A stretch of 64,000 bases of DNA from Ustulina deusta (taxonomy: Eukaryota; Ascomycota; Sordariomycetes; Xylariales; Xylariaceae): positions 558,001 through 622,000 of the forward strand of contig JAJNNX010000010.1 of the NCBI GenBank assembly GCA_023159155.1. Direction: 5' to 3'. The notes under the pieces are model-generated. The model worked only from the letters and a program-made list of their open reading frames with translations, was not told where the DNA came from and made no database searches. Each line of letters begins with the position of its first letter. Positions within the stretch are counted from its first letter, which is position 1. Made by a program: the position numbers and the translations under genes. This document shows, one piece after another, positions 23,038-33,811 of this stretch.

Positions 23038-23724
23038 CGTGGCGTGGGCGGAGCGGCGGTTTTTATATATCTGAGATCTGAGACTCGGGAGCCGAGGAGC
23101 CGAGGACGGAAGATGTATACTTATGGATACCGGGTGGGCTGTTCGGCGGCGCGCGGAGGTTTGGTCGCGGCTTGGTTGAGCAGGATGATGAGTGAGGTCG
23201 GCTGGCGCTTGATGGCAGGCAGAGTGTTGTCGGCTACTCTGTACGGACTGGGGGCCGATCGAGATTCAAGACAAACCTGTCGAATGAGAGGAAGGCGGTT
23301 TGCGACAGGGTTATAGGGAGGGTGAGTTGATTGTTCGTGGTTGCAGGGTGTTGTCGTCAGCCTGCCGTGATGCAATAAGCCGAGAAGGCTTGGGATGGGC
23401 GCTGATGGGAGCTTGAGCCACAATCATGCGTCGGGCCCCCCAACTGTGTGGCTGGTGAGTGGGGAGAAGATCTGGCAGCCTAAAACCGGGAACCAGGACA
23501 GTACTATGTACCCATCCCACCTGGACCCGCATGACGCTAAGCCTGTTATGTGAGAGCAACGAAGCTTGGAGCTGCCTTGCGATTGTCCTTCGTCGGCATA
23601 GCTCTAGCCTTGTGTCTGTCTCATCAACTTCATTCTACCAAACCACGAACAACTGCACGCCGACGTCTCCTTCGCCTACAAAGCGCCCCTGACACCCCCA
23701 ACTCGACAAACAGCGTCTGCCACC
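23038..23724. promoter_or_regulatory. Divergent promoter region VPS55 / PRE5
   Basis: 687 bp between two divergent starts. I looked for the proteasome-associated control element GGTGGCAAA near PRE5 and saw none. No other gene is supported. Confidence 0.4.
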
Positions 23725-24633
23725 ATGTTCCGGAACAATTACGATAACGACTCCGTCACATTGTAAACTCCCGTCCAAGTCAAGGCGCCGGCACTTATAC
23801 TGATAGCTCCCAGCTCTCCGCAAGGAAGAATATTCCAGGTCGAATATGCCGCCGAGGCCGTGAAGCAGGGTTCAGTAGTGGTTGGTATAGTGAGCAAAAC
23901 ACATGCCGTGCTCGTCGCTATCAAGGTACGAGGCCCATATCATATTTCAAAATCAACGTCTGAAGCCAGGGGCCTCCTAGCTAACGTACACCTCCCATGC
24001 CTTTAGAGAAACGCCGAAGAATTGTCCTCCTACCAGAAGAAGCTATTTGCAGTGGACGAACATGTCGGCCTCGCAATTGCCGGTCTAACGTCCGATGCCC
24101 GCGTTCTTTCCAACTTCATGAAGCAGCAATGCCTCTCCCAGCGACTGACGTACGACCGCGCCATGCCCCTCGAGACACTGGTGTCGCTCATCGGCGACAA
24201 AGCCCAGTTGAACACACAGCACTACGGCAAGCGGCCGTATGGTGTCGGGCTGCTCGTGGCGGGCGTGGACGACAGCGGCCCACACCTCTTCGAGTTCCAG
24301 CCCTCTGGGTTGACACAGGAGATGCTAGCGTGTGCCATCGGCGCCCGCTCACAGATGGCGCGCACATACCTCGAGAAAAACCTGGATAAATTCGCCGACT
24401 GCGGCCGCGACGAGCTCGTCCGTCATGGTCTGAGGGCCCTCAAGGAGACGCTCGTCCAGGACCGCGAGCTTACGGTAGATAATACAAGTGTGGGTGTTGT
24501 GGGGCCGAAGGAGCCTGGCAAGCGGCCTCTGGAGGCCTTCAAGGTCCACGACGGTGCTGAGACGAAGGATTGGATTAATAGTATAGCCGATGATGCTGAG
24601 GCTGGCGGCGATGGAATGCAGGTGGATGAGTAA
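23725..24633 (+). CDS. PRE5: 20S proteasome subunit alpha (PSMA1-type; yeast Pre5, alpha 6)
   Basis: Outer-ring, non-catalytic alpha subunit of the 20S proteasome. Exons 23725-23762, 23814-23925 and 24007-24633 give 258 aa; introns are 51 and 81 nt. The N-terminus is [13 protein letters not shown], then the alpha signature [43 protein letters not shown] and [26 protein letters not shown] follow, all specific to PSMA1. The C-terminus is acidic, as usual for this subunit. The start is fixed by the 12-residue leader coded in the first tiny exon. It is tail-to-tail with ELP5. Confidence 0.96.
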
Positions 24634-24945
24634 TGATATGTGGCACAGTGACTCAGAAAAAAACCGTGCAGCTCCGCCGGAAGACCAAATGGAAGAATTG
24701 GGGATCAATAGACGGGATCCGAAGCACATCGCTCCTCCGAAGTGAACGAAATAAGAGACTAGCGCTCTGGACCCAAGCATGCACACAAACGAGTGCAACG
24801 TTTACACCAAATCAATCAGGCACCAATAGCTGTACAATAGATACTACCTACCTAGATATCACAAGAATCGACATCGGGTGGGGATCTATTTCATCTTTTT
24901 TCTTTTTTTTTAACTGCTTAGTGACCGTCCCGTCCTTCTATCTGC
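24634..24945. other. Convergent 3' region PRE5-ELP5
   Basis: 312 bp between two stop codons, with a T-rich run near 24894-24912. No gene. Confidence 0.5.
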
Positions 24946-26282
24946 CTATATCTCGTCTTCCTCGTCGTCGAAATCATCCTCTCGTCCCATCTCGTACAGA
25001 ATCCGCCCGCCCTCGCCGGCGCCAATGTCCGTCTGCGCGTCGAAGTACGGCAACACGATGCCCTCCCGGTCGCGCCTCTGCTTCTCCGTCAAGGCCAGAT
25101 TGAAGGTAGATTCCGGCTGCTCTTCTTCCCCTCCTCCTCCTCCTCCTCCTCCTCCTGCCCCCTGAGCAAACACTGCCCCGGGATCCAGGAATACGGGGTG
25201 GTCGGAGAGAAGGTAGAGTTTCGACGACGACGACGACGATGTTATTCGTTCTAATCCCTGCGCGTTCGAGGTTGGTTTTGCCTTCGAGCCGGGAACGAGC
25301 ACGAACGTCTCGGCCACGGCCCGCCCGCTCCGTCGTCGGAGCTCCATCTCGAGAACGAGACCCGGGGCCGCCGCACCTGTGCCGGGACCAGCGGACTGAG
25401 ACTGAGACTGAGACTGCACGGCCGCGACGGTCCCGTTGCGCAGCCCCAGCCCGACCAGCACGCCCTCCCGCCCCTCGTCCACGCCGAACGCGGGCTCCCG
25501 CTGGCTGCGGTTCCGCGCGCGCCGGCGCTCGACGGCGTGGTGCAGGTTGCCGGCGCGCAGGACGGCCGTGGCGAGATGCGTGAGGATCGCGAGGGGGTGC
25601 GGGGTGTAGGGCGTGGCGGGGGAGGACGCGAGGGAGAGAGGCACGTCCGTGTGGTAGAGCGCCACCAGCGAGACCGAGGGACTTGTTACCAGGCTCGAGA
25701 GGAAGAGGGCGAGGCCCGCCGGGAGAGAGCCCGCGAGGGGATTCACCTCGTCGAGTATCACGAGGGCTTTTCCTGCGGGCTGTTGTTAGATGAATGTATT
25801 CCCTAAGCTTGCTTGCTTGCTCACTCACCGTGGGTGTGGCCTGCGGGATAGTGCGAGGTGATCTCCGAACGCAGGGATTCGGCGGTTTTGCCTCGCGCGG
25901 GGACGAAGACGTCGACGCCCGGTGGTTTCCGGGGCGTGGCGAAGGAGATGTAGATTATTTTTGTCTTTGATGTCTGCGTCTGCTTGTTTTTGTGTTAGTC
26001 CACTCAATTCACATGGTTTCGCATTTTTGTCTTTTCGTGTACATATATATATGTGTATATATATATATATATATATAAAGGAGCGTGAGGTATGGTGGGG
26101 GGTATCTATCTGACCTGGGCTCTGCTCATGAATTCTCGCAAGATGGGTTTGCCGCTCTGCTCGAGAGTGTCGAGCACCAGAGTCAACGGGCTGGCGCTGT
26201 CGCGCAAATTGAGCAGTTTCTGAAGCAATAGCAGCGCATGTGAGCGGGCATGCGACTGCGTTGTCGCCGTCGATGACGGCAT
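24946..26282 (-). CDS. ELP5: Elongator complex subunit Elp5
   Basis: Member of the Elp4-Elp5-Elp6 RecA-like hexamer of Elongator, needed for cm5U-type wobble-uridine modification of cytosolic tRNAs. Exons on the minus strand, 26282-26115, 25979-25829 and 25772-24946, give 381 aa. The RecA-like core is visible as SPLTLVLDTLEQSGKPILREF, KIIYISFATP, KALVILDEVNPLAG and VSLVALYHTD. Short low-complexity runs, Gln-Ser repeats and nine consecutive Gly, lie in the C-terminal half. The conserved end FNLALTEKQRRDREGIVLPY...DIGAGEGGRILYEMGREDDFDDEEDEI is typical of fungal Elp5. Intron 1 (135 nt) contains a (TA)n array and a GACTAAC branch; intron 2 is 56 nt. A second in-frame acceptor 6 nt downstream in exon 2 cannot be excluded. 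Confidence 0.93.
26042..26077 (+). repeat. (TA)n microsatellite inside ELP5 intron 1
   Basis: TA/TG dinucleotide array within the first ELP5 intron. Confidence 0.85.
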
Positions 26283-27430
26283 CTTGGTATCTAGGTACTC
26301 TTCAATTTGGGATGCGAGCAGAGATCCCTTTCTCGATGTGGGTTTCTGGAGTTAGCTAAGCTCGGAAATTCGTAATGCAACCTCTTGTTAACATCTCAGT
26401 GAGCCAGCCATGAGGACAAAGAAGCGAAGCTATAATTAACTTATTGACTGCTGTCCTGTTGAGCTAGTCATGCAGCCTCTCATCTGGCTCTTTTGATTGT
26501 GATAAACCCCTGCGCACAGCTGCCATTCCCCGCATCCCTAATCGGGAAGTTTTGGTAGTTCTTAGGTAAGTTTAGGCGGCTGAGAGAAACTACCTAGACT
26601 CTCTAAAGGGTCCTACATACTAAGTTTTACTATTTTCCGACATAGACAAATCGCGCTTAGCGCCATCGCCACATTGCTCAGGCTCGGCTCACTATTTATA
26701 CGACTCGAAACGGTCCTCACAACAGTTGTCCAAACGGTTTGGTATTAATAAACGGTCTACAAACCAATTCTGTTTTATGTAACATCGTACCCCCAAATTT
26801 CCAAAGACGCCAATATATCCCTAGGAATCTTCTTTGTGATAGTGCCCTTTAAACAGCTTATTTATGGGTTAAATGACCTGAACGGGACCATAATTGGCGA
26901 TACAAGGTTTATTCAGGGTGCCATAGGTCCACATCTTTACCGAACTCATCTCCATTACTTGCACTTCCAACGATTCGCTTCCTTCCACCAGTCTCAATTC
27001 CAATACGCTAACGCCATGTTGGCCATGCTGGTCAGCGTATCAGGATGCTTCGCACCCAGCATCGTTCTCCTTATACTAGTATCTTATATGGTCACCTAAT
27101 GACGATTACCGAGACCAGCTTTCCTGTGGATATAACGTTACACGAATGGGATCTCGTACCAGTACGGACTAAGACCAGTACAGACTAAACCAGCGGACCA
27201 GTGCCAGTGCTGTATTTTACTACATGTAGATGCCCCATATCACAACGGATCATATAATTGGGCAGCATCTATTGATCCAAACCGAGTCATAATCGGTCAA
27301 GGCAACCCGTTGTCCTTCGCCTTCCGCATTCTCACTTCTCAGCCTCTCTCAACCTCTCAGCTTTTCCCACATTCGCACAACTCCAAACTCTCACGCTCCC
27401 GGTACATATTTAGACATCAACTTTATCGGA
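26283..27430. promoter_or_regulatory. Divergent promoter region ELP5 / SRPK-like kinase
   Basis: 1148 bp without a gene. It holds a 16-bp near-perfect tandem duplication (ACCAGTACGGACTAAG-like) at 27158-27189. A CT-rich tract, common before fungal starts, precedes the kinase ATG. Confidence 0.45.
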
Positions 27431-28934
27431 ATGTCAGGCATTTCCTCGTCTCACAGCTATGAAGAGGAAGATAATGAGCGCTTTCTCCTTCCAAATGTTG
27501 GTGACACTGAAGACGTCGAGAGATATGCGCCGGGCGGCTTCCACCCCGTTCACTTGGGCGACACTTATGATGAGGGGAGGTATAGGATTGTGCACAAACT
27601 AGGCGCCGGCGGTTTTGCCACCGTGTGGCTGGCACGAGATGAGAGAGAGAGAACTTGGGTGGCTTTGAAAATTGTTCGTGCCGAACATTTTACATTGGCT
27701 GGTAATAAAAATGTTCTTATCTGCCAGGACGCTTCGGATCTTTTTCATGGACCAGCATTTGCTGCCGAGCTTCGACGGTTCATTATTGCAGGGCCAAATG
27801 GTCGCCATCTATGTCTTGTTTTACCTGTTCTCGGCCCATCTGCGTCTCAGCTGTCTTCAAACTTCGATTCTAGACTTAAGCCATGGCTCGCTCGAAGGGC
27901 TAGTTATCAAGTAACAAAAGCGGTCGCTGCTATGCATGCACGAGGTCTCTGTCACGGAGGTACTTCATTTGCCTCCTTAGAGGTAACTCCATTCACTCGT
28001 CATTATTTCCCTCACTAACTTGTCTTAACATATTCTAGATGTAACTACTGCGAACATTCTCTTTACCCTATCAAGTTTCGGTCACCTCGAGGAAGCTGAC
28101 ATATACCACTTATTTGGCTCACCTGAGACTGGGGCACTGGAAACTGAGTCTGGCGAGCCAACTGGTCCCGAAGCACCACGATATATCGTAAAGACGCTTG
28201 ACTTTCTTTCTTCCACATCAAACATCATTGGTCACGATGTGAAACTCGTTGATTTCGACCAATGTTTTGCTATTTCGTCCCCGCCCGAAAAGATGATAGG
28301 TACTCCAGCTGAGTTTTTAGCACCAGAGGTGGCAGTCGGCTTGCCAGCCAGCCCCGCGAGCGATGTCTGGGCGCTTGGCTGCTGTATATTCCGAATTCGA
28401 TCCGGGGAGGGCCCGTTTTCGAATTACGAGGTCACTTGTCCTGGAGAGCTCATAAGGATCGTTTTCCAAACCCTGGGAGAGCTGCCTCAAGAGTGGCAGG
28501 ATATCCTCTGGGACGATGACGGACAGCCGACAAAGGACCCCAACAAAGGGAAGCCGTTCGATCCATGGGAGGGCAAACGGTCCTTGAGGGATTTAGTATA
28601 CCGGATATGGGATCAACCTGATGGCGATGTTATCCAAACGGGCAGGACCTGGCCAGACCGCCCAATGTGGGGGGATGACCACAAGCCATTCCCCCCCTGT
28701 TTTTCGAATATAGTATGGAAGCCCAGGGCCGTTAAGGTGGACCATGTCTACCTTAATGGCTACAACGACATGACGGAGGGGCTTCTAGAGCCAATGCCGA
28801 AGATCGCCGAGCTTGAGGCCACCTTACTTTACGACTTATTATCTAAGATTTTCGTTTACGACCCGAAGAGGCGGCCGACGGCCAATGAGATACTTAACCA
28901 CCCTTGGTTTCATATGGATGGCCAGTTTCAGTGA
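27431..28934 (+). CDS. SRPK-like serine/threonine protein kinase
   Basis: Exons 27431-27959 and 28039-28934 around a 79-nt intron give 474 aa. The intron sits exactly in the catalytic loop. The kinase fold spans about 40-470: Gly-rich loop GAGGFATV (58-65), VAIK-type Lys80 in WVALK, catalytic loop HGDVTTAN with Asp177, a metal-binding motif written DFD (248-250) in place of DFG, and APE at 271-273. SDVWALGCCIFRI follows, and the C-lobe ends at the conserved DPKRRPTANEILNHPWF. HGD for HRD and DFD for DFG recur in the SRPK-like kinases expanded in filamentous ascomycetes. All catalytic Asp/Lys are present, so activity is likely. SR-protein substrates are an inference from homology only. Confidence 0.88.
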
Positions 28935-30025
28935 TGAAGGTTCCAGGTGTTGGGGTATTTGGTGGAATTGAATGATAAGTAGGCCAGCTACTTGTATCAA
29001 GCGCCGAAATGGATACAAGCGGTGGGTGAAAAATGCTGCAAAAAAAAAAAAAAAAAAGCTCGTAAATGGAGGGTTGATGGGAGGCTCGAACCAGCTATTG
29101 TACTTGAAAAAGGAATTTGGGGAAGAACTCCTCGTCGCTTTTGAAAGCGCAAATAACTTTACTTTTGATTCAAAAGTATATACAGCACTACTTTTAAATG
29201 GTGAGCCCAAGCGAATTCCAGAATAGTAGGGCGCAGCACAGGTTAGCTCTATTCACCTACGCTAGTGTACCTGGGACTGACTGAGTTCCTAGGAAGTCAG
29301 TCCCAGGCAACGAAAACGGTTAATGGGGGAAACAGCTACTAAATAGCTACTCTCGGTTTAGAATTACCTATGGAAATAAATGGGCTTATGCAAAGCCTCA
29401 TGCTAGAAGCGACGTGGTCGCGGCGTGGCTCAGGTTGGCATCCTGTTCGGGAACATCATTGTAAAACCTATCTACGAAGTATTACACCTGTTCAGCTGTG
29501 GACTGGACTCTTGCCACCCGACTAACACAGCAAATGCCCCAGACATGCGCTGAGCAAACTTTTGATACTTTTTTTCTTCTTCATTTGAATCGGCCCTGTG
29601 GCTACACTCTACGCTGGGGTTGGAAATCCTGCGTTGATAACCAAGACGCACGTCTTGGCTGGCGTTTACAGTGGTTGTCCCTCAATCCAAGATTTTCCTC
29701 CATGTGTTTATTGCAGCCGCCGTCTTTTTCTTCCTAACGATCGTTCTCTTCTATCACATCACTTGGCTCTCCAGATCGCCGAAAGCAAACGCTGCCAAGA
29801 GAGCAAAGAGATAAAGGGTTTCATACCCGGAGACTCTCACTCCCATCCTTCATCTTAGCGACTGGCGAAGCCTGTGGGCGTTACAGTTCTCCAGTACAAT
29901 ACTGGGCGAAAACTCGGAAATTAATCTTGGCGCAGGCTATGCATTACATAGCTTGAGGAACATCGTTTCTGTTCCACTACATATATCGCAGCAAGGCGGA
30001 AGCACGTATCAGGCACGGTATGGTG
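28935..30025. other. Intergenic with A18 run and a 13-bp hairpin
   Basis: 1.1 kb of kinase 3' region. It contains about 18 consecutive A (29040-29057) and a perfect inverted repeat at 29270-29307. Open frames here have no domain. Confidence 0.5.
29270..29307. repeat. Perfect 13-bp inverted repeat (hairpin)
   Basis: Arm CCTGGGACTGACT (29270-29282) pairs exactly with AGTCAGTCCCAGG (29295-29307) across a 12-nt loop that itself contains TCCTAGGA. It lies in intergenic DNA about 340 bp after the kinase stop. Confidence 0.85.
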
Positions 30026-30256
30026 TCACACAATCGAAACCTGGTCTCGCGCTGCCGCCCATTCGTCTAGGTCCTGGAGAAGCACGTCGTGGCTAGGGGA
30101 TCCATCAGCGCTACACTGACAAAGGCGCCGAAGTTCCGGAGGTTTAGGGATCTCCCGAAGTTGTTTGATCATGGCCCAGATTTCGTGACAGACTCGCTCT
30201 TTGGTTGTCGAATCATATGTTTCCCAGACGGTGTTCACAGCGCAGCGATCGTCCAC
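30026..30256 (-). pseudogene. Relic of an aminoglycoside-phosphotransferase-like (APH) family gene
   Basis: About 76 codons read WETYDSTTKERVC, then IWAMIKQLREIPKPPELRRL, then QCSADGSPSHDVLLQDL. This is the central segment of the fungal phosphotransferase (APH/choline-kinase-like) family, between the ATP-binding lobe and the catalytic HGD region. The frame opens with GTG, has no good ATG, and ends in TGA after DEWAAARDQVSIV, which no longer resembles the family. The flanks on the minus strand show neither the N-lobe nor the HGD/DFE motifs. I read it as a surviving fragment of a decayed or partly duplicated gene. An unrecognised exon of a heavily interrupted gene is less likely. Confidence 0.5.
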
Positions 30257-30729
30257 CCCGTCCGCGTTTTCGTGTGATTAAAAAGCTTGAAAATTAGTAA
30301 AAGGTGGAAGAGTTTGCTGCGCGAAAGCCAGACGATGGATTGGGTCTCCGAATCCGTTGCGTTTCGTTATGCAGAATATCTCTTCAGTGGGCAGCAATGT
30401 CCCTATTTATATATATACTACTTTCTATGGCGAAGGTATTTGAACCTACATGGAAAACGGATGGGACCTTTTTTTCGAGCGACTGCCGTCACAACTATCG
30501 GGCATACACCAGTAACACCATTCACCTCAACTTCACAACCCCGGGACTATGAGCTCTCACTCCTCACCAGTACTTATCTGCTGTTGGTATTCGTCCCATT
30601 CGCGTTTTCTCTCCTGGTCCACATGTTTCCGAATATACATGACGCCATGTGCTACCTGTATTCATCGACAATTTTCTTATCGTAGGGATCACCTAACTTA
30701 ATATAGCCAGGACAAGACGAGAGAAGAAC

Positions 30730-31726
30730 CTAGAAACGCCACGTGTGCGAGAACGCGACATCCCAGAGGGCCACGGGAAAGAAGCCCAGCCCAATAAGCG
30801 TAATATATGTATGCAATGTTCCTTTACGCTCTCCGCCGCCCGTCCACCGATCGCTGATAGTGGCCTCACTGCCGAGCGTGTCAAACTCGCTAGCCGTCCT
30901 CGTCGTATTTCGGCGCAGTAGATATCGCGATCTCGATAGTGTGTAGATTTCCCCCCGCAGCCTTATGTTCTCCGCTTCTAGCTCCATGCAGGTCTCAGCG
31001 AGCGAGTCGAGGCGTTCTCGGAGTGATTCACATGTTACTTCGGCACACTTGCGCTGAACCCTGAGGACTTCCCTCTCGTTCCATAACATGGAAGCAATCC
31101 CCTGCTTCAGCTGGAGTTCCGCACACTGCGACGCTCGGAATCAGTAAATGCTATTTTGAGCGTAATCTATCGTTGTTCGCGGGCGGGACAAGCTCCTAAG
31201 ACTAGATTTCTGCCCTAAAAAGGAGACTTTGATACTCATTAGGTGGACAGAACTCCTAGAATTACGTACCAGTCTGCGCCACTGTTGTTTCGCCGCCTCG
31301 GGATCATCGTCCAGTTCGGTCTTACTCAAGTTGAATAACGGGCCACGGCAGCGGACATCTTGGAAGGCAGGGCTCTTTGAACACGTTCCGGCATTTGGCT
31401 CCCAGAAAGAATTCCAGTGATCGTAGCGATGGTTTCTTCCCCCCGGTGATTCTTTCCGCAGTTTCAATTTGTGCTGGGAAGGGCCACCAGTAGACGGGGA
31501 CGCGGCACCCGGATCTCTAGGCGGCTTTCCCGTCTCGCTGGAGAATGCCGCCCAGTCCGTAATTCTGGGATACTGGTTAACGGGAGGTTTGTCAGAGGAT
31601 TCCCATAGAATCGTAGCGAGTGGAGAAAGCTATACTCACTATCACTATAGGAGTTGTAAATCGGGAGGCTCTCGGCACTATAAAGGTTCTCCTAAGGACG
31701 GGACTACGAATAGCTGGTCGTAACAT
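30730..31726 (-). CDS. Hypothetical three-exon protein with coiled coil and C-terminal hydrophobic segment
   Basis: No family recognised. I assembled it from three in-phase exons (minus): 31726-31640, 31572-31270 and 31125-30730, giving 261 aa. Donors are GTGAGT and GTACGT; acceptors are CAG; a CTGAT-like branch lies before exon 3. The N-terminus (MLRPAIRSPVLRRTFIVPRA) is basic, Arg/Ser/Thr-rich and acid-free, like a mitochondrial presequence. Residues about 35-130 are polar. Exon 3 encodes a likely coiled coil (about 131-190, KCAEVTCESLRERL... ELEAENIRLRGEI). A hydrophobic segment, TYITLIGLGFFPVALWDVAF, lies 8 residues before the stop, like a membrane anchor. The splice model rests on consensus and phase only. 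Confidence 0.55.
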
Positions 31727-32270
31727 CGTGATTCACTATGTGGATGGGTATTTTCGGAATGATCTTTGAAATCGGATTAAGCACAGCAATCTGAACCATT
31801 GAAGGCCAAGTTTAATGGAAGAATTCGGTAGAATGTAGGTGTGTTTGGCACATTTTACTTATCCTCTTAATGGGAGCTGCGACGGAGGTCCAGGATGAAG
31901 CCGCGTCAAGCCTTAAGGTTCGTAGCCATTTGAGTGAGTCACGGGTGAGGCCATCTTTTAGGCTTCCCCGGTGTCTCCTTGGAGAGTTCACGCGATGATG
32001 GAACGTAGTGTTGGCAGGCGATTAGCTCAGCATCAAATGGTAAGTGGGCTAGAGCATTAACCAGATGAGATATAATTCCAAACACAATTCGAGAGCAGAA
32101 CAAAAAAAAATGGTATTCATTCACCTGAACCTAGGTGGAATCAGAAACGGCTGTCAAGTTGCAAATCGCAATGAACACACGCTTTACCATTATTATGAAT
32201 ATGACGGCCTCCGTTGGGGGCAAATATGTAGTCCACGCTAAAGGAGGCAGATGCCGTGGCAGCTCGGCAT
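31727..32270. other. Intergenic upstream of the hypothetical gene
   Basis: 544 bp with nothing supportable. It holds the promoter of the minus-strand hypothetical gene and the 3' region of the SNRNP27-like gene. Confidence 0.45.
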
Positions 32271-33212
32271 CTATCGACCTGGACTCAAAGGCCTGTTGAA
32301 TCCTCCCACACGATTCATATACTGACGATACTCGGTTTTCTTCGCCTTGTAGACGGATCCCACATTGTTACCAGCGACTTTTTGGTTTTTCGTAGTACCG
32401 AAACCGCCAAAGCCCATCATCGCCTGCATAGCACTCGTCTCATCATCTTCAACTGCTAGATCGTCGTCTTCGTCCATCGCGTCCTCTCCGCTGTCGTTTT
32501 CACGGGTCGGCTTCCTCCCCCGCTTCTCTTCCTCTTCTGGGCTATCCCCTGTGTTGTTATTCCTGCCTGAGTTGCCTTTTTGGCTTCGATTCTCGTCATC
32601 TGGATCGCCTCTAACCGAAGAGGGACCTGACTCTGCGTCTCTATTCTTTGATCGTGTCGGAAGAGGTGAATATGGATGATGAACTGCACGTCCAGCCTTC
32701 CCTGATGGACTACGCGGTGGCGATACAGAGCGTCGGGGATTGCTGCGCCGCCCTGGACCTTCGAAAGAGTCAGAACTAATCAGATTAATGAGTAGATATC
32801 GTATCGTACCTCTTGGTATTGTGTGCTCCTCGCGGCCATCGTCGCGCCGGCGCCCATCCCTCTCCTTCTCTCTTTCTTTTTCTCTCTCTGTTTCTCTGTC
32901 TCTTTCTTGATGGCGAGCGTCCACTTTATCCCGCGTACCCTCATAGCCTCGCCGCCTGTCTCTGCTATAGTCTCGGTCCCTATCTCTGCGGTCGTGAGAG
33001 CGAGAGCGGTGCCGCTCACGCCGATCGCCCACAGGTGATCGCGATCTGGATCTGTGTCGACGATCGCGGCTGCGAGGTCGACTGTCCCGGAATCGGTCAC
33101 GGTTATCTCTCCTATCTCGTGTGCCTCCACCATAGTGGTTGGGGCGATCGGATTCGTCCCACATTGCCCTGCTGTCTGGGCGGTTCCGGCCCCGGCGAGG
33201 ATGGTCTGCCAT
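32271..33212 (-). CDS. U4/U6.U5 tri-snRNP-associated protein (SNRNP27-like)
   Basis: Spliceosome component. The protein starts MADHPRRG, followed by an RS/RD-rich region (about 25-130) with SRSRSP and Arg-Glu/Lys-Glu runs. The conserved C-terminal SNRNP27 domain occupies the last 55 residues or so: MMGFGGFGTTKNQKVAGN, then KAKKTEYRQYMNRVGGFNRPL. The sequence is open throughout, but 32809-32759 (minus) is a 51-nt in-frame intron (GTACGA donor, AAG acceptor); removing it gives 296 aa. Exons are 33212-32810 and 32758-32271. The acceptor is not the commonest type, so the intron is likely rather than certain. It is divergent from CWH41. Confidence 0.9.
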   Translation of the reverse strand: MADHPRRGRNRPDSRAMWDESDRPNHYGGGTRDRRDNRDRFRDSRPRSRDRRHRSRSRSPVGDRRERHRSRSHDRRDRDRDYSRDRRRGYEGTRDKVDARHQERDRETEREKEREKERDGRRRDDGREEHTIPRGTIRYLLINLISSDSFEGPGRRSNPRRSVSPPRSPSGKAGRAVHHPYSPLPTRSKNRDAESGPSSVRGDPDDENRSQKGNSGRNNNTGDSPEEEEKRGRKPTRENDSGEDAMDEDDDLAVEDDETSAMQAMMGFGGFGTTKNQKVAGNNVGSVYKAKKTEYRQYMNRVGGFNRPLSPGR

Positions 33213-33811
33213 GACGCAAAACTTGCAACTGTAGATCCAAGATGAGCGTCGCTTTGATTAAAAAATATCAAGGAAAGGATTTGTAGACCCTGTGTGTGGT
33301 GGGTGATGTAAAAGAAGAGGACGTGAAATTGGTGGAAGAGATCAGGTCGGGATCTTGCGAGGCTGCGCCAACAATGTTGGAGACCGAATATTTACAGTGG
33401 GACTTAGTAGTCGAGCACCCTACACTACGGTAGCTCCTACACTAGATAGGTAGCTTAGTGGAGGTACCTAGATAATGCGGGGCATATCAAAGCAGGGGCC
33501 GATTGAGAGCTCTCGCGAGTGTGCATGGCCCTGACGTCAAGTCGAGATAGTTTAATCGATAAGAGCTTTCTGTCCCACAAATAACAGGTACCTACAGCAC
33601 TGACACAAGTAATCCCCTGCAATGAATGGCCCTCGCCAATGCACAACCGTGTTCAGTTCTAGACCATGCGTACATATCTTGAGCTGCGAGACACTTCAAC
33701 TATCTCCACCTAAAAATCACCGAAATCACGTCTGGACGTCAGCCACTATTTTTCGCTATCTCTTCCCCGGTTGCTGCCAAGAATCAGCCTCGTCTTCTAT
33801 TCAATGTTGTC
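33213..33811. promoter_or_regulatory. Divergent promoter region SNRNP27-like / CWH41
   Basis: 599 bp with several GTAG/CTAC-rich palindromic words at about 33415-33475. No gene. Confidence 0.45.

Noticed and set aside
24974..25828. 284-codon Arg/Gly-rich minus-strand frame over ELP5
   Set aside because: Alternative frame of the ELP5 exon; the conserved Elp5 frame explains the sequence.
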